From the NCBI GenBank assembly GCA_028871175.1, contig JAGWNU010000017.1, positions 1-34,724 on the forward strand: a stretch of DNA of 34,724 nucleotides, read 5' to 3'. Each line of letters starts with the position of its first letter. Positions within the stretch are counted from its first letter, which is position 1. Below, one piece after another: positions 17,342 to 25,439 of this stretch. The notes beneath the pieces are model-generated. The model searched no databases and had not been told where the DNA came from. It worked only from the letters and a program-made list of their open reading frames with translations. The position numbers were made by a program, and so were the translations under genes. Source of the DNA: Burkholderiaceae bacterium. GTDB taxonomy: Bacteria; Pseudomonadota; Gammaproteobacteria; Burkholderiales; Burkholderiaceae.

Positions 17342-17990
17342 GGAAAGCGATTGGACCGGCGTGTCCCGCGCATTCGTTCGTGCGCCAATCGTGGACAGAG
17401 CCTGGGTAGGTGACGGGGCGACTGGACCCCGGGGACTGCGAAGGAGCGTAGTTTAACAGCATGCCGCATCGAGCCCCGACGACACGGCCTATTCCGCCCA
17501 TTACCCACGGCCCGCAAACGCAATGCGCTCCCGAGGCGCATCACCCCGTCGCCCAGGCGCTGCGCCGGCAATGGGGGCTGTGTAGGGCCGAAGATGCGCC
17601 AGGAACGCCACGTCGGCAGTCGGGAGCGGCCGCTGTTCGAGCGGCTTTTCTCATGCTGGCGTCTGTCGATGCAGAGCGGCTGCCGCATGCTCCAGCGGAC
17701 TGGAGTCGCTGCGTCAACCGGTCGGCTGACGCCTCCCGTTCGAACCGCAGCCTCCTTTGCACAGTCGGAATGTTTGCGCCCACTCACGGCCAGACCCTTG
17801 CGTTTCATACGCTGCCGTGGCAATCACTTCGGCTCTAGAGTCCTTACTCGAATTGGGCGCTTGGCGTTTTCAAACGTCTGTTCCTAACATGCCCCAGCAA
17901 CACAAATACACATGTTTGAATCGTGTGTTCGATCACTGCAATGCAGCAATCGGGCCCGATATCAGACCAAAAAGAGACGAGGTAGGAGAC
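17342..17990. other. Intergenic stretch between rhlE and the TetR gene
   Basis: About 650 bases separate the divergent rhlE and TetR genes. I find no convincing protein gene; weak frames have no matches I recognise. The right end becomes AT-richer (from about 17860) and carries a promoter-like pair with a putative operator (17861-17890). The rhlE promoter should lie near 17342-17460 but has no clear hexamers. Confidence 0.45.
17861..17890 (+). promoter_or_regulatory. Possible promoter with PsrA-like box in its spacer
   Basis: TTGGCG (17861-17866) and TAACAT (17885-17890) are each four of six matches to the sigma-70 hexamers, with an 18-base spacer. The spacer contains CAAAC-GTCT-GTTCC (17871-17884), one mismatch from the (G/C)AAAC-N2-4-GTTT(G/C) site described for PsrA. 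This would make the regulator downstream self-repressing. Pattern match only. Confidence 0.4.
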
Positions 17991-19052
17991 ATGGGACGTC
18001 CTGGAGCAGGTGACACCAAGGGCCGCATTCTGGAAGCCACCGAACTGCTGTTCATCGAGTTCGGTTACGAGGCGATGTCGCTGCGGCAGATCACCGCGCG
18101 CGCCAAGGTCAATCTGGCGGCGGTCAACTATCACTTCGGCAGTAAGGAAGCGCTGATGCAATCGGTGCTCGGCCGCCGCCTTGATCCGCTCAACACGCGC
18201 CGCCTGGCGCTGCTCACCGCGTGCGAAGCGCGCTGGACCAAGGAGCAGCTCACCTGTGACCACGTCCTGGGCGCCTTGTTCGTGCCCGCGCTCCAGATGG
18301 CGCGCAATCCCGAGACCGGTGGGCCCGCCTTCCTGCGTCTGATGGGCCGCGTGTATTCCGACACCTCGCCGTTCGTGCAGAACTACCTGTTCGGCCATTA
18401 CGCGCCGGTGTTCGATCGATTCTTCGAAGCGTTTTCGCGCGCGCTGCCGCACCTGCCGCGCCCGGAACTGGGCTGGCGCCTGCACTTTGCGCTCAAGGCG
18501 CTTGCCGGCGTGCTGGCTGGTGACGATCTGAACAACCTGCTGCCGATGTTCACACAGGGCAAACCGATGACCGATGCCTCGCTGCTGGCCCGCCTGACGG
18601 CGCTGGTGGTGGCCACGCTCAACGCCCCGCTGCCCGGCGAGGCCGGCGCGCTCGATCAGGTCGTCGAACTGGCTGAAGCCCAGGTGCCCACGCCCGTCGC
18701 GCAGATCGGCGACGCTGCCACCGGCAGTGACGGCGGCAGCGGCCACGGCGGGTCTGGCCGCCAGGCAGGACACGGGAACGGCCGCGCAACGGAACGCGGT
18801 GCGACGCCCGCCACCGCCTCGCCCTTCTCCGGTGATCTGTTCGGTCGCACGCCCGGCGTACGCGCCAGCGCCGACCTGGTCACCGATGAGCACGACGATC
18901 CTGCCCCGGACCATCAAGCCGACGAGGACGAGGACCGCGAGGCCGGCGCGCCTACCGCGCGGACTCGGGCCTTGGCCATCCGCCGCAGCAACGCCGCCCG
19001 CGCGATCTTCCCCGCCAACCCGATGCGCCCCTGGCGCAGCCCCACCGCCTGA
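17991..19052 (+). CDS. PsrA-like TetR family regulator with long C-terminal tail
   Basis: A 353-residue TetR-family protein. Residues about 10-60 carry the helix-turn-helix; MSLRQITARAKVNLAAVNYHFGSKEAL closely follows the PsrA pattern, as does the later MGRVYSDTSPFV and LGWRLHFALKALAG. PsrA senses long-chain acyl compounds and represses beta-oxidation genes; here a fadE-led fatty-acid cluster follows at 104 bases. AGGAG lies three bases before the ATG at 17991, so the upstream in-frame extension is rejected. The oddity is length: the normal fold ends near residue 230, and about 120 further residues follow, rich in Gly, Ala, Asp and Arg (for example GDAATGSDGGSGHGGSG) with no predicted fold. 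The tail may be genuine disorder or the result of a frameshift past an old stop codon. Confidence 0.85.
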   Translation: MGRPGAGDTKGRILEATELLFIEFGYEAMSLRQITARAKVNLAAVNYHFGSKEALMQSVLGRRLDPLNTRRLALLTACEARWTKEQLTCDHVLGALFVPALQMARNPETGGPAFLRLMGRVYSDTSPFVQNYLFGHYAPVFDRFFEAFSRALPHLPRPELGWRLHFALKALAGVLAGDDLNNLLPMFTQGKPMTDASLLARLTALVVATLNAPLPGEAGALDQVVELAEAQVPTPVAQIGDAATGSDGGSGHGGSGRQAGHGNGRATERGATPATASPFSGDLFGRTPGVRASADLVTDEHDDPAPDHQADEDEDREAGAPTARTRALAIRRSNAARAIFPANPMRPWRSPTA

Positions 19053-19061
19053 CAGGCCAGA

Positions 19062-19092
19062 CCCGCGCCGAACGCCCGCGTTCCGGCGCGGG
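19062..19092 (+). other. GC-only stem-loop between regulator gene and fadE
   Basis: CCCGCGCCGAACG and CGTTCCGGCGCGGG pair over 13 bases with one bulged C and a four-base loop, ten bases after the regulator stop codon. There is no T-run, so it is more likely a processing or stability element in a shared transcript than an intrinsic terminator. Confidence 0.5.
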
Positions 19093-19156
19093 AGCTGCCC
19101 GGACCTCGGGCGGGCGCCGGATGCCCGGCCACTGAACTCATGATACGGAGACGCTC

Positions 19157-21664
19157 ATGACGATCTGGATCGTCCTGCTTTGCATCGGCGCGCTCGCGCT
19201 CGCCAGCATGGAGGCTTCCGCTCTGGCCTGGCTGGTTGCCACCGCCGGGTGGCTTGCGGCCGGGGCGTGGCTTGGACTCGTCGGGCCGATCCTGGCGGCG
19301 GGGCTCGCCGTGGTGTTCGTTCTGCCCGCGCTCGTGCTGGCATGCAAGCCGCTGCGCCGCGCGGTGATCACGCGCCCGGTGCTGGCCATGTTCCGCAAGA
19401 TCATGCCGTCGATGTCACCTACCGAGCGCGATGCGATTGAAGCCGGCACCGTCTGGTGGGACGCCGAACTGTTTTCCGGCCGCCCGAACTGGTCGCGGCT
19501 GCTGTCCGCACCGCAGCCGCGCCTCTCGCCGGAGGAGCAATCCTTCCTCGACGTGGAAACGGAAAAGCTGTGCGACCTGGCCAACGATTGGGAAAGCACG
19601 CAGATCTGGCAGGACATGTCGCCCGAGGCATGGGCCTACGCCAAGCAGGCCGGTTTCCTCGGCATGATCATCCCGAAGGCATACGGCGGCAAAGGCTTCT
19701 CGGCCTACGCGCACTCGCAGGTGGTGATGAAGCTGGCAACGCGCTGCTCGGCCGCTACCGTGTCGGTCATGGTGCCGAATTCGCTCGGCCCGGCAGAGCT
19801 GCTGCTGCATTACGGCACCGAGGCGCAGAAGAACCACTACCTGCCGCGACTCGCTCGCGGTGAAGAGATTCCCTGCTTCGCCCTGACCAACGCCTATGCC
19901 GGATCCGATGCGGCCGCCATCCCGGACGTGGGCATCGTCTGCCGCGGCATGCACGAGGGCCGCGAGACGCTCGGTTTCCGCGTGACCTGGAGCAAGCGCT
20001 ACATCACGCTCGGGCCGATTGCGACCGTGCTCGGCCTTGCCTTCCGCGCGGTGGATCCGGACGGGCTGCTCGGCGGCGACAAAGAGCCCGGCATCACGTG
20101 CGCGCTCATTCCGACGCGGCATCCGGGCGTGAACATCGGCCGCCGCCACTGGCCACTGAACGCGGTGTTCCAGAATGGCCCGAACTGGGGCAAGGACGTG
20201 TTCATCCCGATCGACTGGGTGATCGGCGGACGGGCGCAGGTTGGCGGCGGCTGGCGCATGCTGATGGAGTGTCTGGCAGCCGGCCGCGCGATTTCGTTGC
20301 CGTCATCGAACGTGGGCCTGGCCAAGCTGGCCGTGCGCTCGACCGGCGCGTACGCTGCCGTGCGACGCCAGTTCCGCACGCCCATCGGCAAGTTCGAGGG
20401 CATCCAGGAGGCACTGGGCCGCATGGGCGGCAACCTGTACATGATGGATGCAACGCGTCGCCTGTCCGCGCTGGCTGTGGACCTGGGCGAGAAGCCGTCC
20501 GTCATCTCCGCGATTGCCAAGTACCACGTCACCGAACGGGCGCGCGATGTGGTGAACGATGCGATGGACATCGTCGGCGGCAAGGGCATCTGCATGGGGC
20601 CCAACAACTTCCTGGCGCGCGCGTATCAGCAGGTGCCGATTGCCATCACGGTGGAAGGCGCCAACATCATGACGCGCTGCCTGATCATCTTCGGGCAGGG
20701 CGTAATCCGCTGCCACCCGTATGTGCTGCGCGAGATGACGGCCGCTCAGGGCAGCGATACGCCGGAAACGCTGCGTGCATTCGATGCGGCTCTGTTTGGG
20801 CACGGCGCATTCCTTGCGGGCAACTTCGTGCGCGCGTTCCTGCATGCTCTGACCGGCGGGCGCATGGCGGCAGCGCCGTCGAATGCTGCGCCGGACATGC
20901 AGCGCTACTACCGCGCCGTCAACCGCTTCTCCACCGCGCTGGCGTTGTTGTCGGACGTGTCGATGTTCACGCTGGGCGGCACGCTCAAGCGCCGCGAGAG
21001 CATCACCGGGCGCCTGGGCGACATCCTCTCGCAGCTCTATCTGATTTCGTCTGCGCTCAAGCGCTTCGAAGATGAAGGCCGCCCGGCGGAAGATGCGCCG
21101 CTGGTGCATTGGTCAGTGCAGGATGCGCTTGTGAAAGCCCAAGACGCGCTCGATGGCGTACTGGCGAACTTCCCGAGCCGCGGCGTGGCCGGGCTGCTGC
21201 GCGCGCTGATCCTTCCGTTCGGCTCACCGTATTGCAAACCGTCGGACGCACTGGCCGCGCAGGTGGCCGAATTGATGCAGACGCCGGGTGCAGCACGCGA
21301 CCGCCTGCTGGCTGATTCGTACTGCCCGACTCCCGACATCGACCCGATTGCGTACGGCGAAGCAGCCTTCCGCCTGCAACCCTCCGTGGATGCAATCGAG
21401 CAGCGCTTGAAACCTGTCATCCGCGAAGGCAAGCTGCCGCCCGTGCCGCAAAGCCTGCCCGACTTCGAGGTCTGGACCGCGCAAGCCGTGGCTCAAGGCT
21501 TCATCGATGAGGCCGAGCGCGCGCAGCTCTGCGACTACGCGCGCTATGGCGAACACGCCGTCGCCGTGGACGACTTCCCGCCCGACTTCAACCTGCTGGA
21601 CGACCTGCAGCGCCGCAAGGATGCGCTGGAGGCTTTGCAGGCCGCCGAACGTCGCGCGGCCTGA
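19157..21664 (+). CDS. fadE: Acyl-CoA dehydrogenase FadE
   Basis: An 835-residue enzyme that collinearly matches E. coli FadE (814 residues). Residues 1-65 hold two to three hydrophobic helices for membrane attachment, then MFRKIMPSMSPTERDAIEAGTVWW, the acyl-CoA dehydrogenase N, middle and C domains, and the FadE-specific C-terminal part (YYRAVNRFSTALALLSDVSM, LVHWSVQDAL). The catalytic base is probably Glu500 in ITVEGANIMTR, followed by the family's FGQGVIRCHPYV. It oxidises acyl-CoA to trans-2-enoyl-CoA with FAD, the first step of beta-oxidation. CGGAGAC lies before the ATG. It opens an operon with fabG4-like, maoC-like and thiolase genes (gaps of 18, 4 and 4 bases). Confidence 0.95.
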   Translation: MTIWIVLLCIGALALASMEASALAWLVATAGWLAAGAWLGLVGPILAAGLAVVFVLPALVLACKPLRRAVITRPVLAMFRKIMPSMSPTERDAIEAGTVWWDAELFSGRPNWSRLLSAPQPRLSPEEQSFLDVETEKLCDLANDWESTQIWQDMSPEAWAYAKQAGFLGMIIPKAYGGKGFSAYAHSQVVMKLATRCSAATVSVMVPNSLGPAELLLHYGTEAQKNHYLPRLARGEEIPCFALTNAYAGSDAAAIPDVGIVCRGMHEGRETLGFRVTWSKRYITLGPIATVLGLAFRAVDPDGLLGGDKEPGITCALIPTRHPGVNIGRRHWPLNAVFQNGPNWGKDVFIPIDWVIGGRAQVGGGWRMLMECLAAGRAISLPSSNVGLAKLAVRSTGAYAAVRRQFRTPIGKFEGIQEALGRMGGNLYMMDATRRLSALAVDLGEKPSVISAIAKYHVTERARDVVNDAMDIVGGKGICMGPNNFLARAYQQVPIAITVEGANIMTRCLIIFGQGVIRCHPYVLREMTAAQGSDTPETLRAFDAALFGHGAFLAGNFVRAFLHALTGGRMAAAPSNAAPDMQRYYRAVNRFSTALALLSDVSMFTLGGTLKRRESITGRLGDILSQLYLISSALKRFEDEGRPAEDAPLVHWSVQDALVKAQDALDGVLANFPSRGVAGLLRALILPFGSPYCKPSDALAAQVAELMQTPGAARDRLLADSYCPTPDIDPIAYGEAAFRLQPSVDAIEQRLKPVIREGKLPPVPQSLPDFEVWTAQAVAQGFIDEAERAQLCDYARYGEHAVAVDDFPPDFNLLDDLQRRKDALEALQAAERRAA

Positions 21665-21682
21665 CCAACGACAACCACAACG

Positions 21683-23095
21683 ATGCAAGACAAGTACCTC
21701 GACTTCGTGGGTTCCGGTTTCGGCAAATGGCTGTCGGCCAACCTCGGGCTGCCGCAGCCGGTGCCGCTGCGCCGCTATCGGACGGGCGAGCCGGAGTTCG
21801 TCGGCCCGTTCCTGATGGGTGCGGCGCCGGGTGGCGCCATGCGCGACACGCTGGCCGCGCTGTTTGCCGAGATCGAAGTGCCGACGCGCTTCCATGAAAG
21901 CGATCCGGAATGGCTCGGCGCGGCCAATCGGCACGGGCAGATCACGGGGCGGTTCGTTGCAACCACGGGCAAGGACGGCGACGCGTCTGATCGCATCGGC
22001 GGCATCGTTTTCGATGCGACGGGCATCACATCCGTCGACGGGCTGGATGCGCTGTATCACGTGTTCCACGACGGCGTGCGCGCCATCGGCCGGTGCGGGC
22101 GCGTGGTCGTGATCGGCCGCCCACCCGAAGGCTGCAAAACACCCGAGGCTGCCATCGCCCAGCGTGCACTCGAAGGGCTGACGCGCTCGCTGGGCAAGGA
22201 AATCCGGCGCGGCTGCACGGCGCAACTCGTCTACGTGACCGATGGCGCGGAAGACGTGGCGGCCTCCACCTTGCGCTTCCTGCTCTCGGCCCGCTCCGCG
22301 TATGTCTCGGGGCAGGTGGTGCGGGTGCGCCCGGCGCCAGTTGTCTCGCTGGACTGGCAAAAGCCGTTGGCCGGACGCACGGCCCTGGTCACCGGGGCAT
22401 CGCGCGGCATTGGCGCAGCCATTGCGCAGGTGCTGGCCCGCGACGGCGCGCGCGTGTTGTGCCTGGACGTACCTGCGGCGCAGGACAACCTGAACGCCGT
22501 CGCGCGGGAGGTCGATGGCGAGGCGCTGGTCTATGACATCGCCGCACCTGAAACGCCCGCCCTGCTCGCGCAGCAGCTTTCGGCGCTTGGCGGCGTCGAC
22601 ATCCTCGTGCACAACGCCGGCATCACGCGCGACAAGACCATTGCGCGCATGACCGAACCCGCCTGGCGCAGCGTGCTCGACATCAACCTGAGCGCGCAGC
22701 TGCGCATCAACGACGCGCTCCTCGGGGCCAAAGCGCTGCGCGCGGGCGGAGCCATCGTCTGCGTGTCGTCCATCAGCGGCATTGCGGGCAACCTCGGGCA
22801 GACCAACTATGCGACATCCAAGGCGGGCGTGATCGGGCTTGTCCAGGCAAGCGCCCCGCTGCTGGCCGAGTGCGGCATCACGATCAACGCCGTCGCACCC
22901 GGCTTTATCGAAACGCAGATGACAGCAGCCGTGCCGTTCGCCATCCGCGAGGCGGGCCGCCGCATGAACGCGATGAGCCAGGGCGGCCAACCCGTCGACG
23001 TGGCGGAGACGATCGCGTGGTTTGCCAATCCGGCCTCGAATGGCGTGACGGGCAACGTCGTGCGCGTGTGCGGCCAAAGCCTGCTTGGGGCTTGA
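21683..23095 (+). CDS. High-molecular-weight FabG (FabG4-type) 3-ketoacyl reductase
   Basis: A 470-residue short-chain dehydrogenase, almost twice the size of ordinary FabG. The C-terminal half is a complete SDR domain: TGASRGIG at 237-244, NAGITRDK, catalytic Ser363 and Tyr376-xxx-Lys380 (NYATSK), then the PGFIETQMT loop. The N-terminal 210 residues form a degenerate Rossmann/flavodoxin-like domain (GGIVFDATGI, GRVVVIGRP) without a cofactor motif. This is the architecture of mycobacterial FabG4, which uses NAD(H) and accepts CoA thioesters. Within this operon it likely interconverts 3-hydroxyacyl-CoA and 3-ketoacyl-CoA in place of FadB. It starts 18 bases after fadE and ends four bases before the maoC-like gene. 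Confidence 0.9.
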   Translation: MQDKYLDFVGSGFGKWLSANLGLPQPVPLRRYRTGEPEFVGPFLMGAAPGGAMRDTLAALFAEIEVPTRFHESDPEWLGAANRHGQITGRFVATTGKDGDASDRIGGIVFDATGITSVDGLDALYHVFHDGVRAIGRCGRVVVIGRPPEGCKTPEAAIAQRALEGLTRSLGKEIRRGCTAQLVYVTDGAEDVAASTLRFLLSARSAYVSGQVVRVRPAPVVSLDWQKPLAGRTALVTGASRGIGAAIAQVLARDGARVLCLDVPAAQDNLNAVAREVDGEALVYDIAAPETPALLAQQLSALGGVDILVHNAGITRDKTIARMTEPAWRSVLDINLSAQLRINDALLGAKALRAGGAIVCVSSISGIAGNLGQTNYATSKAGVIGLVQASAPLLAECGITINAVAPGFIETQMTAAVPFAIREAGRRMNAMSQGGQPVDVAETIAWFANPASNGVTGNVVRVCGQSLLGA

Positions 23096-23099
23096 GATC

Positions 23100-24032
23100 A
23101 TGCGCGCTACCGCCACGCCCCCACGTTCTGCCGCGACGCCGTTCGTCCCCACGCAGATGCTGGTGACCGAGAGCCCCACGCCGGGGGCGCTGGCCTGGCG
23201 CGCATTGCTGTCGCAACGCAAGGGCAAGCGCGGCGGACCACTGCCGCGCCGCACGCTGGTCCGCCAGGAGGTGCCGCTCGATGCGCAGCACATCGCCGAC
23301 TATGCGGCCGTGTGCGGATTTTCGCCCCTGCATGGCGTGCCGATGACCTATCCGCATGTGCTCGGCTTTCCGCTGCAGTTGATGTTGATGACGGAATCGG
23401 CGTTTCCCTATCCGGTCATCGGCCTCGTGCACCTGTGCAATACGATCCGCCAGCATCAGCGTCTGCAGGCAGGCGAGCGCGTACGCGTGGAGGTGCGTCC
23501 GCGCCGGCTGTTCCAGCATGCACGCGGGCAGGCGTTTGCCATCGAAACGGTGGTCATCAAGGCCGGTGCGGTGGTCTGGGAGTCGCTTTCCACGTACTTG
23601 CGCGTGGGCGTGCCATCGCCACAGGGCGCACCGCTGATTCCGCTGCCGGTGGCGCCGGACCTGACGCCCGACGGCCGATGGGACGTGCCCGCGGACACCG
23701 GCCGCCGCTACGCCAGCGTGTCCGGCGACTGGAACCCCATTCATCTCTCGGCGCTCGGCGCGAAGCTGTTCGGTTTTGCGCATCCGATTGCGCACGGCAT
23801 GTGGACCAAGGCGCGCGCACTGGCGGCGCTGCTGCCGGCCGAGCCCCTCGCACGGGCGGAAGTGGTGGCGGAGTTCAAGATGCCGCTGGCGCTGCCCGGT
23901 GGCGCCACGCTGTGGCGAGCCAACGAAGCGGCGCCGGGCCGAGCGTTCGAGGTGCGCAACACCGCGGGCGACAAGCCGTATCTGCGTGGCGTGCTGACCC
24001 TGCCGCTGCAACCAGACCACACCGGAGACTGA
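23100..24032 (+). CDS. MaoC-like dehydratase/hydratase (HtdX-type)
   Basis: A 310-residue double hot-dog protein. The hydratase-2 signature YASVSGDWNPIHLSALGAKL carries the catalytic dyad Asp210 and His215 in the C-terminal half; the N-terminal half is a hot-dog domain without that motif. The family adds water to trans-2-enoyl-CoA giving the (R)-3-hydroxyacyl form, or the reverse. The order fadE, fabG4-type, maoC-like, thiolase matches the mycobacterial fadE5/fabG4/htdX/fadA2 set. An upstream in-frame start would overlap fabG4; I use the ATG at 23100, four bases after that stop codon. The ribosome binding site is poor, so translational coupling is likely. Confidence 0.88.
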   Translation: MRATATPPRSAATPFVPTQMLVTESPTPGALAWRALLSQRKGKRGGPLPRRTLVRQEVPLDAQHIADYAAVCGFSPLHGVPMTYPHVLGFPLQLMLMTESAFPYPVIGLVHLCNTIRQHQRLQAGERVRVEVRPRRLFQHARGQAFAIETVVIKAGAVVWESLSTYLRVGVPSPQGAPLIPLPVAPDLTPDGRWDVPADTGRRYASVSGDWNPIHLSALGAKLFGFAHPIAHGMWTKARALAALLPAEPLARAEVVAEFKMPLALPGGATLWRANEAAPGRAFEVRNTAGDKPYLRGVLTLPLQPDHTGD

Positions 24033-24036
24033 ACCC

Positions 24037-25356
24037 ATGCTCGTCAACGCGCAGGTGCGCCGCGTCGCCATTCTCGGGGGCAACCGCATTCCGTTTGCCC
24101 GCTCGAACACGGCCTACGCCACGGCGTCGAACCAGCAGATGCTGACGGCCGCACTGCAAGGCCTGATCGACCGCTTCCAGCTGCACGGCCAGCGCCTGGA
24201 CGAGGTAGTGGCGGGGGCCGTCATCAAGCACGCGCGCGATTTCAACCTGACGCACGAGACGGTGCTCTCCACCACGCTCGCCAAGCAGACGCCCGCATAC
24301 GACGTGCAGCAGGCTTGCGGCACGGGGCTGGAGGCGGCCATCCTCGTCGCCAACAAGATCGCGCTCGGGCAGATCGACGTCGGCATCGCCGGCGGGACCG
24401 ACACCACCTCCGACGCCCCGATCGGCTTGAACGAAAAGATGCGCAAGGTGCTGCTCGAAGCCAATCGCGCCAAATCGACCGGCGCGCGCATCAAGGCGCT
24501 GAGCGGGCTGCGTCCGTCGATGTTCGTGCGGCCGCTGCTGCCACGCAACAGCGAGCCGCGCACGGGCCTGTCGATGGGTGAGCACTGCGAGCTGATGGCC
24601 AAGCGCTGGGGTATCCGCCGCGAAGACCAGGATGCGCTGGCCCTGCGCAGCCACCACAACCTGGCCGCCGCCTATGAACGCGGCTTTTTCACCGACTTGA
24701 TGACCGCCCATCTTGGGCTCGATCGCGACAACAACCTGCGCAGCCATCTCACGGCCGAGCAGCTTGCCAAGCTGCAGCCCGTGTTCGATCGCAGTGCCGC
24801 CGGCACCATGACCGCCGGCAACTCCACACCACTGACCGACGGCGCCTCTTGCGTGCTGCTGGCCAGTGAGGATTGGGCACGCGCGCACAACCTGCCGGTG
24901 CTTGCGTACATGACGTGCGCCGATACGGCGGCCGTCGATTTCTTCAGCGGCACTGCGGAGCAGAACGAAGGCCTGTTGATGGCGCCGGCATATGCCGTGT
25001 CGCGCATGCTGCAGCGCGCCGGCCTGACGCTGCAGGACTTCGACTACTACGAGATCCACGAAGCCTTTGCCGCCCAGGTCCTGTGCACGCTGGCGGCGTG
25101 GGAATCGGCCGAGTACTGCCGGGAGAAGCTCGGCCGCGGCGCGCCCCTGGGCAGCATCGATCGCAGCAAGCTCAACGTGAACGGCAGCTCGCTGGGCACC
25201 GGCCATCCGTTTGCGGCAACCGGCGGGCGCATCGTCGCCACGTTGGCCAAGATGCTGGCGCAGCGCGGCAGCGGGCGCGGCCTGGTATCGATCTGCGCGG
25301 CTGGCGGGCAAGGCGTGGTCGCCATCCTTGAACGACCGGAGCACCTATCGCATTGA
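24037..25356 (+). CDS. Acetyl-CoA C-acyltransferase (thiolase), FadI/FadA2-type
   Basis: A 439-residue thiolase. The acyl-accepting Cys94 is in QQACGTGLEA, the C-terminal catalytic residues are His341 (EIHEAF), His390 (GTGHPFAATGGR) and Cys420 (SICAAGGQG). Length and the missing FadB partner place it with FadI/FadA2-type degradative thiolases that release acetyl-CoA from 3-ketoacyl-CoA. GGAG overlaps the stop codon of the maoC-like gene, four bases before this ATG, so translation is coupled. A perfect hairpin and a gap of 83 bases separate it from the acyl-CoA ligase gene. Confidence 0.93.
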   Translation: MLVNAQVRRVAILGGNRIPFARSNTAYATASNQQMLTAALQGLIDRFQLHGQRLDEVVAGAVIKHARDFNLTHETVLSTTLAKQTPAYDVQQACGTGLEAAILVANKIALGQIDVGIAGGTDTTSDAPIGLNEKMRKVLLEANRAKSTGARIKALSGLRPSMFVRPLLPRNSEPRTGLSMGEHCELMAKRWGIRREDQDALALRSHHNLAAAYERGFFTDLMTAHLGLDRDNNLRSHLTAEQLAKLQPVFDRSAAGTMTAGNSTPLTDGASCVLLASEDWARAHNLPVLAYMTCADTAAVDFFSGTAEQNEGLLMAPAYAVSRMLQRAGLTLQDFDYYEIHEAFAAQVLCTLAAWESAEYCREKLGRGAPLGSIDRSKLNVNGSSLGTGHPFAATGGRIVATLAKMLAQRGSGRGLVSICAAGGQGVVAILERPEHLSH

Positions 25357-25362
25357 CCCACA

Positions 25363-25382
25363 GGGCCCATCGGAATGGGCCC
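25363..25382 (+). other. Perfect hairpin between thiolase and ligase genes
   Basis: GGGCCCAT and ATGGGCCC pair over eight bases around a CGGA tetraloop, six bases after the thiolase stop codon. No T-run follows (a run of seven A comes later), so read-through is expected; it may set mRNA stability or relative expression of the ligase. Confidence 0.55.
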
Positions 25383-25439
25383 CCACCAACCGCGCGGCAC
25401 ATAAAAAAACCACGCCGCGCTTTCATGGACGGAGACACC

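Noticed and set aside
17757-17990. Extended N-terminus for the PsrA-like regulator
   Set aside because: TetR proteins begin near the helix-turn-helix, and a good ribosome binding site marks the ATG at 17991; the extension overlaps the likely promoter.
21224-23293. Minus-strand open frame of 689 codons opposite fadE and fabG4
   Set aside because: Same reason: antisense to catalytic domains with intact residues.
25401-25412. Run of seven A before fadD read as a minus-strand terminator tail
   Set aside because: No stem sits next to it, and no minus-strand gene would end there.
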